The notes beneath the pieces are model-generated. The model did no database searches. It had not been told where the DNA came from and was given only the letters and a program-made list of their open reading frames with translations. A DNA stretch of 64,000 nucleotides, taken from contig NZ_QZEX01000007.1 in the NCBI RefSeq assembly GCF_003646465.1, forward strand, positions 251,945-315,944. Reading direction: 5' to 3'. Source of the DNA: Chachezhania antarctica (GTDB lineage: Bacteria; Pseudomonadota; Alphaproteobacteria; Rhodobacterales; Rhodobacteraceae). Shown here piece after piece: positions 35,395 through 43,197 of the stretch (position 1 is its first letter; every line of letters starts with the position of its first letter). The translations under genes and the position numbers were made by a program.

Positions 35395-36698
35395 TGAGCG
35401 ATAGACTCCGCAACACGCTGCTGTTCGGCGTCGTGGCCCTTCTGATCCTGATCGTGGGCCTGATACAGGGCGCGAACACTGCGCTGCTGATCGTGAACAT
35501 GGGGCTGATCTCGGCCGTGATGGCCATCGGCGTGAACCTGCAATGGGGCTTCGCCGGGCTGTTCAACATCGGGGTCATGGGCTTTGTCGCCCTTGGCGGG
35601 CTGGCGGCCGTGCTGATCGCCATGCCGCCCACGACAGAGGCCTGGGCCGAAGGCGGGCTGGGCGTTCTGACAGCGCTGGTCCTGGGCGCGGCCACGGTCG
35701 TGGCGGCCGTTCTGGTGCGCAAGCTGATGCCCAAGGGCCTGCCGCGCGCGCTTGCGATGCTGGCGGTTCTGGTCGCGGGCTTCTTCATCTACCGCGCGGT
35801 GTTCGATCCGGCGACCTCGGCGGTCGAGGCGGTGAACCCCGCCGGCACCGGCTATCTGGGCGGGCTGGGCCTGCCCGTGATCATCGGCTGGCCGGTGGGC
35901 GGTCTGCTGGCCGCGGGCGCGGCGTGGCTCGTGGGCAAGACGGCGTTGGGCTTGCGCTCCGACTACCTCGCCATCGCGACACTGGGCATTGCCGAGATCA
36001 TCATCGCGGTCCTGAAGAACGAGGACTGGCTGTCGCGCGGCGTGAAGAACGTGGTGGGCCTGCCCCGGCCCGTGCCCTACGAGGTCGACCTGCAGGCCAA
36101 CGCCGATTTCGTGACGATGGCGGGCGATGCCGGTCTCGATCCGATGGTGGCCTCCGCGCTTGTGGTCAAGGTCGCCTATGCCGGGCTTTTCGCTGCCGTG
36201 CTGGCCGTTGTCCTGATCCTTGCCCAACTGGCGCTCAACAGCCCCTGGGGCCGGATGATGCGCGCGATCCGCGATAACGAGGTCGCGGCCGAGGCGATGG
36301 GCAAGGACGTCACCCGCCGCCACCTGCAGATCTTCGTTCTGGGCTCGGCCGTGTGCGGCATGGCGGGCGCGATGATGACGACGCTCGACGGGCAGCTCAC
36401 GCCCGGTACCTACCAGCCGCTGCGGTTCACCTTCCTGATCTGGGTGATGGTGATCGTGGGCGGATCCGGCAACAACCTGGGCGCCGTGCTGGGTGGGTTC
36501 CTGATCTGGTTCCTGTGGGTCGAAGTCGAACCGATCGGCCATGCGCTGATGTCCGTGATCACGGCCGGCATGGCCGATGGCAGCGCGCTGAAGACCAACC
36601 TTCTGGATAGCGCCGCGCATATGCGGATGCTGACAATGGGCGTCGTTCTGCTTCTGGTGCTGCGTTTCTTCCCGCGCGGATTGATACCCGAAAAGTAG
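35394..36698 (+). CDS. Liv-type ABC transporter permease (LivM-like, second system)
   Basis: Inner-membrane permease of 434 residues with about ten hydrophobic segments. It has LQWGFAGLFNIGVMGFVALG and VGGSGNNLGAVLGG. The ATG at 35394 is seven bases from ggaggg; a TTG immediately upstream is too close to that site. Last gene of the second Liv system. A strong terminator lies about 130 bp downstream. Confidence 0.94.
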   Translation: MSDRLRNTLLFGVVALLILIVGLIQGANTALLIVNMGLISAVMAIGVNLQWGFAGLFNIGVMGFVALGGLAAVLIAMPPTTEAWAEGGLGVLTALVLGAATVVAAVLVRKLMPKGLPRALAMLAVLVAGFFIYRAVFDPATSAVEAVNPAGTGYLGGLGLPVIIGWPVGGLLAAGAAWLVGKTALGLRSDYLAIATLGIAEIIIAVLKNEDWLSRGVKNVVGLPRPVPYEVDLQANADFVTMAGDAGLDPMVASALVVKVAYAGLFAAVLAVVLILAQLALNSPWGRMMRAIRDNEVAAEAMGKDVTRRHLQIFVLGSAVCGMAGAMMTTLDGQLTPGTYQPLRFTFLIWVMVIVGGSGNNLGAVLGGFLIWFLWVEVEPIGHALMSVITAGMADGSALKTNLLDSAAHMRMLTMGVVLLLVLRFFPRGLIPEK

Positions 36699-36828
36699 CC
36701 AATCTCGCCCTAACCGAACATCGCCAAAAAATGCTCGCCTTGGATAGAATTCATTAACGAATTGCTGCGAGGGTGTGATTGTTCGCGGATGTCTCCCGAT
36801 GTCCCGAACTCTTCCTCCCTGTCAGACT

Positions 36829-36857
36829 GGCCGTGTCTCCGGACACGGCCTTTTTTT
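36829..36857 (+). terminator. Rho-independent terminator
   Basis: Perfect 9-bp stem GGCCGTGTC / GACACGGCC with a four-base loop, followed by seven T residues. It ends the second liv operon or a short transcript started just downstream of it. Confidence 0.9.
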
Positions 36858-37004
36858 CGTGCGCCATTATGCATCGGCAGCAATTCCGGAGCCTCGCGAG
36901 GCGCTCACAATTTGGCTATGGGCTGTTGACCGTACCGGGTTAGTTTCGTAACGTCACACGCAATAACTAAGTCGGCCGGTCCGACGGGGAGAAGACTTGA
37001 AAAG

Positions 37005-37055
37005 GGGGCCAGTGTTGCCTCCTTTTCGCATCTCTGGCCCCTGCCCTGAAAGGGC
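37005..37055 (+). promoter_or_regulatory. Two hairpins in the leader of the IalB gene
   Basis: GGGGCCAG (37005-37012) can pair with CTGGCCCC (37034-37041), and GCCCT with AGGGC immediately after (37043-37055). They lie 110-160 bp before the start codon. They do not match any riboswitch I know. Confidence 0.4.
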
Positions 37056-37164
37056 TGCTCCACCCCCTTCACACTTCTTGCCGACGGGGTTCGGATCTCC
37101 CCCTGACAGTGCGGACACGGCGTGGTATGCACCTGCCGAACTACTGTCCTTATGCGAGAATCTC

Positions 37165-37755
37165 ATGGTCCGTTATCTGACTTCGCTCCTGGCCGTTACG
37201 GTCGCCCTCTCCACCGGTCCCGCATTCGCGCAGGATACAACGCCCGCCACGTCCGGCGACGGGCTTGACCTGGGGCAACCTGTCGAAGACGGCACGCCCC
37301 AGCAGGGCGAACGCTACCTGAAGCAGGAATACGGTGACTGGAGCCTGGCCTGCATCAAGACCGAAGCAGAAACCGATCCCTGCTCCCTGCTTCAGATCCT
37401 GACCGACGCAGACGGCAACTCCGTCGCCGAAGTGTCGCTCTTCCGCCTTGAAGGCGCGGGCCAGGCCGTGGCCGCGGCAACGGTGATCGTTCCCCTGGAA
37501 ACCCTGCTGCCGGCACAGCTCACGATCAAGGTCGATGCGGCCAAGGGCAAGCGGTACCAGTACAACTTCTGCAACCAGGTCGGCTGCTACGCGCAGATCG
37601 GGCTGACACAGGAAGACGTCGACGCGTTCAAGCGCGGCAGCGTTGCCACCGTGAGCCTCGTGCCCGCGCCCGCACCGGATCAGACCGTCGATCTGAACAT
37701 GTCGCTGTCGGGCTTCACCGCCGGCTACGATGCGGTGGACGTCGTCGCAAACTGA
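37165..37755 (+). CDS. Invasion-associated locus B (IalB) family protein
   Basis: Secreted protein of 196 residues. The signal peptide spans about 1-22 (ends GPAFA). The IalB-like core has YGDWSLACIKTEAETDPCSLLQ and YNFCNQVGCYAQIGL, with four cysteines likely paired as disulfides. The family is widespread in alphaproteobacteria and named from Bartonella; its role in free-living species is unclear. The ATG at 37165 has a weak ribosome site, but the signal peptide fixes it. Confidence 0.9.
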   Translation: MVRYLTSLLAVTVALSTGPAFAQDTTPATSGDGLDLGQPVEDGTPQQGERYLKQEYGDWSLACIKTEAETDPCSLLQILTDADGNSVAEVSLFRLEGAGQAVAAATVIVPLETLLPAQLTIKVDAAKGKRYQYNFCNQVGCYAQIGLTQEDVDAFKRGSVATVSLVPAPAPDQTVDLNMSLSGFTAGYDAVDVVAN

Positions 37756-37775
37756 TCGATACCTCGCCCGGCGCC

Positions 37776-37869
37776 TTGAAATACAGGCGCCGGCGCACCG
37801 GGCTTCTTTGGTCCTGAAATACCTCGGGGGAGTCCGCGCGGCGCGCGCGGGCGGGGGCAGCGCCCCCGG
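37776..37869. repeat. Dispersed intergenic repeat, copy 5
   Basis: Reads TTGAAATAC, GGGCTTCTTTGGTCC, GAAATACCTCGGGGGAGTCC and GGGGGCAGCGCCCCCG, in inverted order relative to copy 1. It lies between the convergent IalB and KAS genes. Confidence 0.7.
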
Positions 37870-37883
37870 CCACGTCCCGGCGA

Positions 37884-39092
37884 TCAGATACGCCGGATCG
37901 CCAGAACAGCGTTGAGGCCGCCAAAGGCGAACGCGTTCGACAAGGCCACCGTCACATCCGCATCGCGCGCCTCGTTCGGGACCACGTCCAGCGCGCATTC
38001 CGGGTCGGGCTCCTCGTAGCCGATGGTCGGCGCGATCACCCCGTCCCGCACCGCCATGATGCAGGCCAGCAGCTCCACCGCGCCGGTGCCGCCGATCAGG
38101 TGGGCATGCATCGACTTGGTGGACGAGATCATCAGCTTGTCGGCATGATGCCCGAACACGTCCGCCACCGCGGCGCATTCCGTCTTGTCGTTGGCCGCCG
38201 TGCCGGTGCCGTGGGCGTTGATGTAGCCCACCTCGTCCCCGTTGATTCCGGCATCGCGAAGCGCCCCCGAAATCGCCCGTGACGCGCCCTGTTTCGACGG
38301 CATCACGATGTCGGAAGCATCGGAAGACATGGCGAAACCGATCACCTCACACAGGATCTCGGCCCCGCGGGCCTTCGCGCGCTCGTATTCCTCGAACACG
38401 AAAACGCCCGCGCCCTCGCCCTGTACCATGCCGTTGCGCGTGGCCGAGAACGGCCGGCAGGCATCCTTCGACATCACGCGCAGACCTTCCCAGGCCTTCA
38501 CGCCGCCGAAGCACAGCATCGATTCCGATCCGCCCGCGACCATGGCCGGCGCCATGCCCGACCGCACCATCGCGAAGGCCTGCGCCATCGCGTGGTTGGA
38601 CGACGCGCACGCCGTCGACACGGTGAAGCTGGGCCCCTTCAGGTTGAAGTCCATCGACACGTGGCTGGCCGCGGCGTTGTTCATAAGTTTCGGCACGACG
38701 AACGGGTGCACGCGGTTCTTCCCGTCCTCGTAAACGGACCGGTAATTGTCGTCCCATGTCGACACGCCGCCGCCCGCGGTGCCCAGCACCACGCCGGAGC
38801 GCGCGGCAAGCTCACCCTCGAAGACCAGCCCCGACTGCGAAATCGCCTCACGGGCGGCGATCAGCGTGAACTGGGTGAACCGGTCATAAAGCGCCAGCTG
38901 CTGGCGGTTGAACTGTTGCAGCGGATCGAAATCGCGCACCTGCGCGCCGATCCGGATCGCCAGACGGTCGACATCGCGGAAATCCAGCTCTCCGATTCCG
39001 CAGCGGCCTTCGCGCATGGCTTCGAGCGTGGCCGGCACCGAATGGCCAAGCGCATTGATGGTGCCCGCCCCTGTGATCACGACACGATTCAT
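37884..39092 (-). CDS. Beta-ketoacyl-ACP synthase (KAS II/FabF-like)
   Basis: Elongating ketosynthase of 402 residues. The nucleophile Cys162 lies in STACASSNHA. The His pair is His294 in NAHGTGTAANDKTE and His331 in KSMHAHLIGG, so the usual GH before the second motif is AH. It lies 37 bases downstream of a dedicated acyl carrier protein gene that follows lpxD. That suggests it extends acyl chains destined for lipid A rather than bulk phospholipid, which is inference from context. The ATG at 39092 is chosen by homology. Confidence 0.92.
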   Translation of the reverse strand: MNRVVITGAGTINALGHSVPATLEAMREGRCGIGELDFRDVDRLAIRIGAQVRDFDPLQQFNRQQLALYDRFTQFTLIAAREAISQSGLVFEGELAARSGVVLGTAGGGVSTWDDNYRSVYEDGKNRVHPFVVPKLMNNAAASHVSMDFNLKGPSFTVSTACASSNHAMAQAFAMVRSGMAPAMVAGGSESMLCFGGVKAWEGLRVMSKDACRPFSATRNGMVQGEGAGVFVFEEYERAKARGAEILCEVIGFAMSSDASDIVMPSKQGASRAISGALRDAGINGDEVGYINAHGTGTAANDKTECAAVADVFGHHADKLMISSTKSMHAHLIGGTGAVELLACIMAVRDGVIAPTIGYEEPDPECALDVVPNEARDADVTVALSNAFAFGGLNAVLAIRRI

Positions 39093-39129
39093 GGGTAACA
39101 CCACCACAGGGCAGCCCGGTCAGGACAGG

Positions 39130-39387
39130 TCATACCTTTTCAGAGACCAGTTTCTCGATTCCCGCAACGATGGCTGCAACGCTCGAAATGTCGAAATCGC
39201 TTTCAGACGGCTCATTGGCGTTGAACGGTATGGTGATGTCGAAATCCTCTTCGATGGCGAAAATGCTCTCGACAAGACCAAGGCTGTCGATGCCCAGGTC
39301 TTCGAGCGTGCTGTCCATGGTGACGTCGGAGGGTTCCAGCACCGCCTGTTCGGCAATGATCGCAATGACCCGGTCCTTGACGCTCAT
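39130..39387 (-). CDS. Acyl carrier protein (AcpXL-like)
   Basis: Carrier protein of 85 residues. Ser35 in LGIDSLGLVE is the phosphopantetheine site. After helix III it has a longer acidic stretch (IPFNANEPSESDFDIS) than housekeeping AcpP. This resembles the insertion in rhizobial AcpXL, the carrier for very long lipid A acyl chains. A strong ggagggg site precedes the ATG. It lies between lpxD and a KAS gene, so it probably carries the 3-hydroxyacyl chain for LpxD. Confidence 0.9.
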   Translation of the reverse strand: MSVKDRVIAIIAEQAVLEPSDVTMDSTLEDLGIDSLGLVESIFAIEEDFDITIPFNANEPSESDFDISSVAAIVAGIEKLVSEKV

Positions 39388-39427
39388 GATCCCCTCCACA
39401 TTCGCCATTCTGGTACTCGCGCGTCGT

Positions 39428-40519
39428 TTACCCGTTCGGCTCCTTGTTGAAAACAGCCTTCTTCAATTCGGCGACGTCACGCAGCAGACGCGGCAGCCGG
39501 CGCTGTGCCTTGTAGATCTCGGTATGAAGATCCATCTTCACCGCCGGATAGCCCATCAGCACCCGTCCCGCAGGCGCGTTCGACACGATCTTGGTGGCTC
39601 CGCCGGCCACAACGTTGTCGCCCACGAAGGTATTGTCGGCGACGCCGCACTGCCCCCCCAGCACCACGTTGTTGCCCATCACGACCGAGCCCGAAAGCCC
39701 TGTCTGGCCGCAGATTAGGCAGTCGGTGCCGATCTTCACGTTATGCCCCAGATGGACCTGATTGTCGAACTTCGTCCGGTCGCCGATCACCGTGTCGCGG
39801 ATGGTGCCGTTGTCGAAGGTGCAGCCCGCGCCGATCTCCACATCGTCGCCGATGCGGACCGCGCCCAGCGAATGAATGCGGATCCAGCTTTGCGCCTGCG
39901 TGTCGCCCTGATCGGCCAGCGTTTCGCGCACCTTTTCCACGCCCGACACCTCCGGCGTGACAAACGAAAACCCGTCGGCGCCGATGCGTGCACCCGGCTG
40001 GATGAAGACCCGCGCCCCGATCACGACCCGTGCGCCTATGCTGACCGCCTCGCGCACATAGCCGCCCGGCCCGATCTGCGCGTCGGCCCCGACATAGACC
40101 TGCGGCCCCAGAACCGTCCCGTCGCCGATCCTTGCGCCCGCGGCGATGACCGCCAGCGGCCCGATGGAGACATCGGCGCCGATGACCGCAGACGGATCGA
40201 TAACGGCAGATGGATGGATGCCCGGCCCGAATCCCTGCCCACGGTCCAGCCGCGCGGTCAGGCCGGCCATGGCCAGCCGGGGACGCGGCGCGAAGATCGC
40301 GGCCTTCAGGCCCAAGGCTTCCCAATCGGCACCGTCCCACAGGATCGCGGCGCGCGCCGCACCCTGCCCCAGAGCCTCGGCATAGCGGGGCGACATGGCC
40401 AGCGCCAGATCCCCCGGCCCCGCATCACCGGGTTCGGCGGCGCGGGTGACGGTCAGGCTGGTATCTCCGGCAGAAGGCAGGTTCAGCGCCTGCGCAAGCG
40501 CGGCGATGGAATGGTCCAT
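39428..40519 (-). CDS. lpxD: UDP-3-O-acylglucosamine N-acyltransferase LpxD
   Basis: Lipid A pathway enzyme of 363 residues that transfers a 3-hydroxyacyl chain from ACP to UDP-3-O-acyl-glucosamine. It has an N-terminal uridine-binding domain, then a left-handed beta-helix of hexapeptide repeats (about 100-320). GADGFSF and the catalytic His in DNQVHLGHNVKIG are present. It is not in the usual lpxD-fabZ-lpxA block. Instead it is followed by an ACP and a KAS gene and preceded by an L,D-transpeptidase gene 36 bases upstream. Confidence 0.95.
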   Translation of the reverse strand: MDHSIAALAQALNLPSAGDTSLTVTRAAEPGDAGPGDLALAMSPRYAEALGQGAARAAILWDGADWEALGLKAAIFAPRPRLAMAGLTARLDRGQGFGPGIHPSAVIDPSAVIGADVSIGPLAVIAAGARIGDGTVLGPQVYVGADAQIGPGGYVREAVSIGARVVIGARVFIQPGARIGADGFSFVTPEVSGVEKVRETLADQGDTQAQSWIRIHSLGAVRIGDDVEIGAGCTFDNGTIRDTVIGDRTKFDNQVHLGHNVKIGTDCLICGQTGLSGSVVMGNNVVLGGQCGVADNTFVGDNVVAGGATKIVSNAPAGRVLMGYPAVKMDLHTEIYKAQRRLPRLLRDVAELKKAVFNKEPNG

Positions 40520-40555
40520 TGAGGTCCCCCGATCAGCAGAGCAATCGGGCGAGGC

Positions 40556-42184
40556 TTAGCTCTGAACCGGGTTCAGCGCCACCCCCGCGTTGGAAAGCGC
40601 CTCCCAGATCCGCGCATCGCGGCCATAGACGTCGGGACGGAACTCAAGCCGGCCCTGCGCATCGGTGAAGGCGGTGCGGTAGATCAGGTGCACCGGCACG
40701 GGCGTGTCGAGCGTCACCCTTGTTTCCGCGCCCGTGTCCAGGACCCGGTGGAAATCGTCTTCCGGACTCTCGGTCTGGACCGACAGCAGTTCGTAGGCGA
40801 ACTCGAACGGCTCTGCCAGGCGGATGCACCCGTGGCTGAAGGCACGCGTGGTGCGATCGAACAGGTGCTTCTGCGGCGTGTCGTGCAGGTAGATGTTGTA
40901 CTGGTTGGGGAACATGAACTTCACCAGCCCCAGCGCGTTCGATTTCGACGGCGGCTGGCGCATCGAGAAGGGGAAGTTCTTTCCGCTGTAATTGGCAAAA
41001 TTCACCGACCCGCGGTTCACCACCCGGCCCCGGCTGTCGGTGATTTCCAGGTGTCCCACCGCGTGGCGGTTCTGGCGCAGCTTCGGCAGGTATTCGTTCC
41101 GGATGATCGACCGCGGCACGTACCAGCTGGGATTGATGACCATGTGTTCCATCACGTCCGAAAATTCGGGCGTGCGCCGGCCGGACCGGTTGGCCCCGAC
41201 AACGGAACGGGTTTCGAACGCGATATCGCCGTCCTGCATGATTCTGGCCGAATAGTCGGTGATGTTCACTTTCACGTGGCGCGCGCCCAGGTCCTGGTTC
41301 AGCCAGCGTTCGCGCTCCATCGCGACCAGCACGGACTGTAGCCGCTTGTCGGCCGGGACATTGATTTCCTCGATCGTCTCCGGGCCCGCGACGCCATCGG
41401 CTTCCAGACCGTGGGTCAGCTGGAATTCCTGCACCGCGTTTTCCAGCGCGCGGTCGAAATCGCGGGCCGGGCTGGGGTCAAGATACCCCATTCGCACCAG
41501 CCGGTCGCGCAGGCGGACGACGTTCGGTCCGCTGTCGCCAAGCTCCAGCCGGCCCGAAGGCACAGTGGCCCCCCAGCGCCCGCTGGCCATGGTTTCCTCA
41601 AGCAGCAGGCGTTGCTTCATCAACGCGCGGTATTCGTTGCTTTGCGGGGGAAGCGTCATGAACCCGGCGCGCACCTCTTCGGCCGTATCGCCCGAGATGC
41701 TGTCCAGCAGCGCGCCCTTGTCAGTGTACTGCACCTCGCGCACGATCTGGCTGTCGATCTTGCGGGGCGTCAGGATGCCCGACTGCACGTCGCGGGCATA
41801 TTTCAGGAACGCGTCGCTCATCGCGATTTCCAGCGCGCCCAGTTGGCGCGGGGTCTCTGCCGCGCTCATCTGTGCGATCAACGCGTCGGGATCATAGCGT
41901 GAGGCCGGGATTCCATGGACATCGACCGAGCGCATCGCCTCCAGCAGGAAGGCGCGGCGCGCCTGTCCGGCGGCGTCATCGGCCGTCCACAACGGGGCGT
42001 AGTCGCGTTGACGATAGAGCGTCGCGACGGAATCGCGGCCAATGGCGCTTTCGGCCACGCCCTGCTTGAACGCGGTTACCTGGGCCTGGGCGGAGCTGAC
42101 GGCGATCAGACCGCCAAGCAGAATACCGCCGAGCCAATGTTTCGCGGAAAGTGCTGTCTTGCCTGTCGAACGGATCGCGGTCAT
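40556..42184 (-). CDS. L,D-transpeptidase (YcbB/LdtD-like)
   Basis: Periplasmic cross-linking enzyme of 542 residues. It has a signal peptide (about 1-34, ends VSSAQA), a YcbB N-terminal domain, a peptidoglycan-binding segment (about 210-290), then the YkuD domain with the catalytic SHGCIRL Cys and upstream His. It makes 3-3 cross-links in peptidoglycan. The ATG at 42184 has better spacing to the agg site than the ATG at 42190. It is divergent from an M15 peptidase gene, the same pairing as ycbB-ycbK in E. coli. Confidence 0.92.
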   Translation of the reverse strand: MTAIRSTGKTALSAKHWLGGILLGGLIAVSSAQAQVTAFKQGVAESAIGRDSVATLYRQRDYAPLWTADDAAGQARRAFLLEAMRSVDVHGIPASRYDPDALIAQMSAAETPRQLGALEIAMSDAFLKYARDVQSGILTPRKIDSQIVREVQYTDKGALLDSISGDTAEEVRAGFMTLPPQSNEYRALMKQRLLLEETMASGRWGATVPSGRLELGDSGPNVVRLRDRLVRMGYLDPSPARDFDRALENAVQEFQLTHGLEADGVAGPETIEEINVPADKRLQSVLVAMERERWLNQDLGARHVKVNITDYSARIMQDGDIAFETRSVVGANRSGRRTPEFSDVMEHMVINPSWYVPRSIIRNEYLPKLRQNRHAVGHLEITDSRGRVVNRGSVNFANYSGKNFPFSMRQPPSKSNALGLVKFMFPNQYNIYLHDTPQKHLFDRTTRAFSHGCIRLAEPFEFAYELLSVQTESPEDDFHRVLDTGAETRVTLDTPVPVHLIYRTAFTDAQGRLEFRPDVYGRDARIWEALSNAGVALNPVQS

Positions 42185-42549
42185 CTGCATTGGCCTATCG
42201 TCTGAAATCGGTTCGGGTTCTCTTAGACCCCTGACGCTAATCAACATTTATGGAAGCGGGGTCACCTGTCCATTCACAATTGGTCCAGCGTGTCCCGGCA
42301 GCACCAGTCCAACTCAAAAACGAGTCGAAAGTGCAGGTTTTCGTAGGGTCAATTCCGGATTCCCGCATTCTCACAGAAATTTGCGCAGAAATTTGCCGAA
42401 AGTTTGGAACTTTCCGGGATCATCTGAATCGAGACTTGGCCGGCGAATCCGGCTGTGCCATACCTTTGATGGGATCTGGGTGTGGATAAAACCGACGCGT
42501 AACATCGCGTTAAAGGCAGAAAAACGAGCGTACAGGACGGCGCAATCAT
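42185..42549. promoter_or_regulatory. 365-bp divergent region between the L,D-transpeptidase and M15 peptidase genes
   Basis: AT-richer than the surroundings and without a convincing gene. It contains a perfect tandem duplication of CAGAAATTTG with a 12-base period (42374-42383 and 42386-42395). It must carry both divergent promoters, but no boxes with good spacing stand out. Confidence 0.45.
42374..42397. repeat. Two-copy 12-bp tandem repeat
   Basis: CAGAAATTTGCG followed directly by CAGAAATTTGCC. The spacing of about one helical turn would suit cooperative binding of a regulator. A chance duplication is also possible. Confidence 0.5.
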
Positions 42550-43122
42550 ATGCAAAACGACCAGAGGATGCCGGCATTCAACCGGCGGGGGATTCTCAAG
42601 GCGTTCGCAGCTACCGCAGTAGCCGCAACACCTACATATGCCGGGGCCGCCGGCTTCCTACGGGGCGGCGGCGATGTCAGGCGGCTCCGGATGTATTCCG
42701 GCCGCACCGGCGAACGGCTCGACATGATCTACTGGATCGACGGCGACTACATCAAGGACGCCGTGAAAGAGGTCCATCACTTCATGCGGGACTGGCGGAC
42801 GGACCAGATAAAATCCATCGATCTTCGGACGCTGGACATCATGGCCGCCGCGCACAACCTGATGGATGTGAACGAACCCTACATGCTGCTGTCGGGCTAT
42901 CGCAGCCCGCAGACCAACGCGATGCTGCGCTCTCGCTCGCGCGGCGTGGCGAAGAACTCGCTCCACATGAAGGGCCAGGCGGCCGATCTGCGGCTCTCGT
43001 CGCGCTCGGTCAACCAGATGTACAAGGCCGCCGTGGCCTGCCAGGGCGGCGGTGTCGGCCGGTACTCGCGGTCGGACTTCGTGCACATGGATTGCGGTCC
43101 GGTCCGCAGCTGGGGCGGTTAA
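42550..43122 (+). CDS. DUF882/YcbK-like M15 family peptidase
   Basis: Exported protein of 190 residues. A twin-arginine-type signal (FNRRGILKAFAATAVAA) spans about 10-33. The zinc peptidase core has LSGYRSPQTN, SLHMKGQAADLR and FVHMDCG, with His and Asp ligands. Relatives include E. coli MepK (YcbK), which cuts the 3-3 cross-links made by YcbB. The divergent L,D-transpeptidase supports a matched maker-cutter pair. A terminator follows. Confidence 0.92.
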   Translation: MQNDQRMPAFNRRGILKAFAATAVAATPTYAGAAGFLRGGGDVRRLRMYSGRTGERLDMIYWIDGDYIKDAVKEVHHFMRDWRTDQIKSIDLRTLDIMAAAHNLMDVNEPYMLLSGYRSPQTNAMLRSRSRGVAKNSLHMKGQAADLRLSSRSVNQMYKAAVACQGGGVGRYSRSDFVHMDCGPVRSWGG

Positions 43123-43157
43123 GCCCCCCCGCTTCGCGCGATCAGGACAGGAAACAG

Positions 43158-43181
43158 CGGCCCCTCTTCGGGGCCGTTTTT
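43158..43181 (+). terminator. Rho-independent terminator after the M15 peptidase gene
   Basis: Perfect 7-bp stem CGGCCCC / GGGGCCG with a TCTTC loop, followed by TTTTTC. Confidence 0.85.
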
Positions 43182-43197
43182 CGTATCGGGTGCGGGA

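Larger units (their letters stand above)
36699..37164. other. 466-bp intergenic region between the second liv operon and the IalB gene
   Basis: The first part (to 36857) ends in a strong terminator and could encode a short RNA: a TAGAAT -10-like box lies at 36745-36750, but no good -35 is present. The second part holds the IalB leader, with hairpins at 37005-37055. I see no credible protein gene. Confidence 0.45.

Noticed and set aside
42250-42489. A short rightward frame in the L,D-transpeptidase/M15 intergenic region
   Set aside because: No ribosome site, no family resemblance, and it covers the divergent promoter region and tandem repeat.
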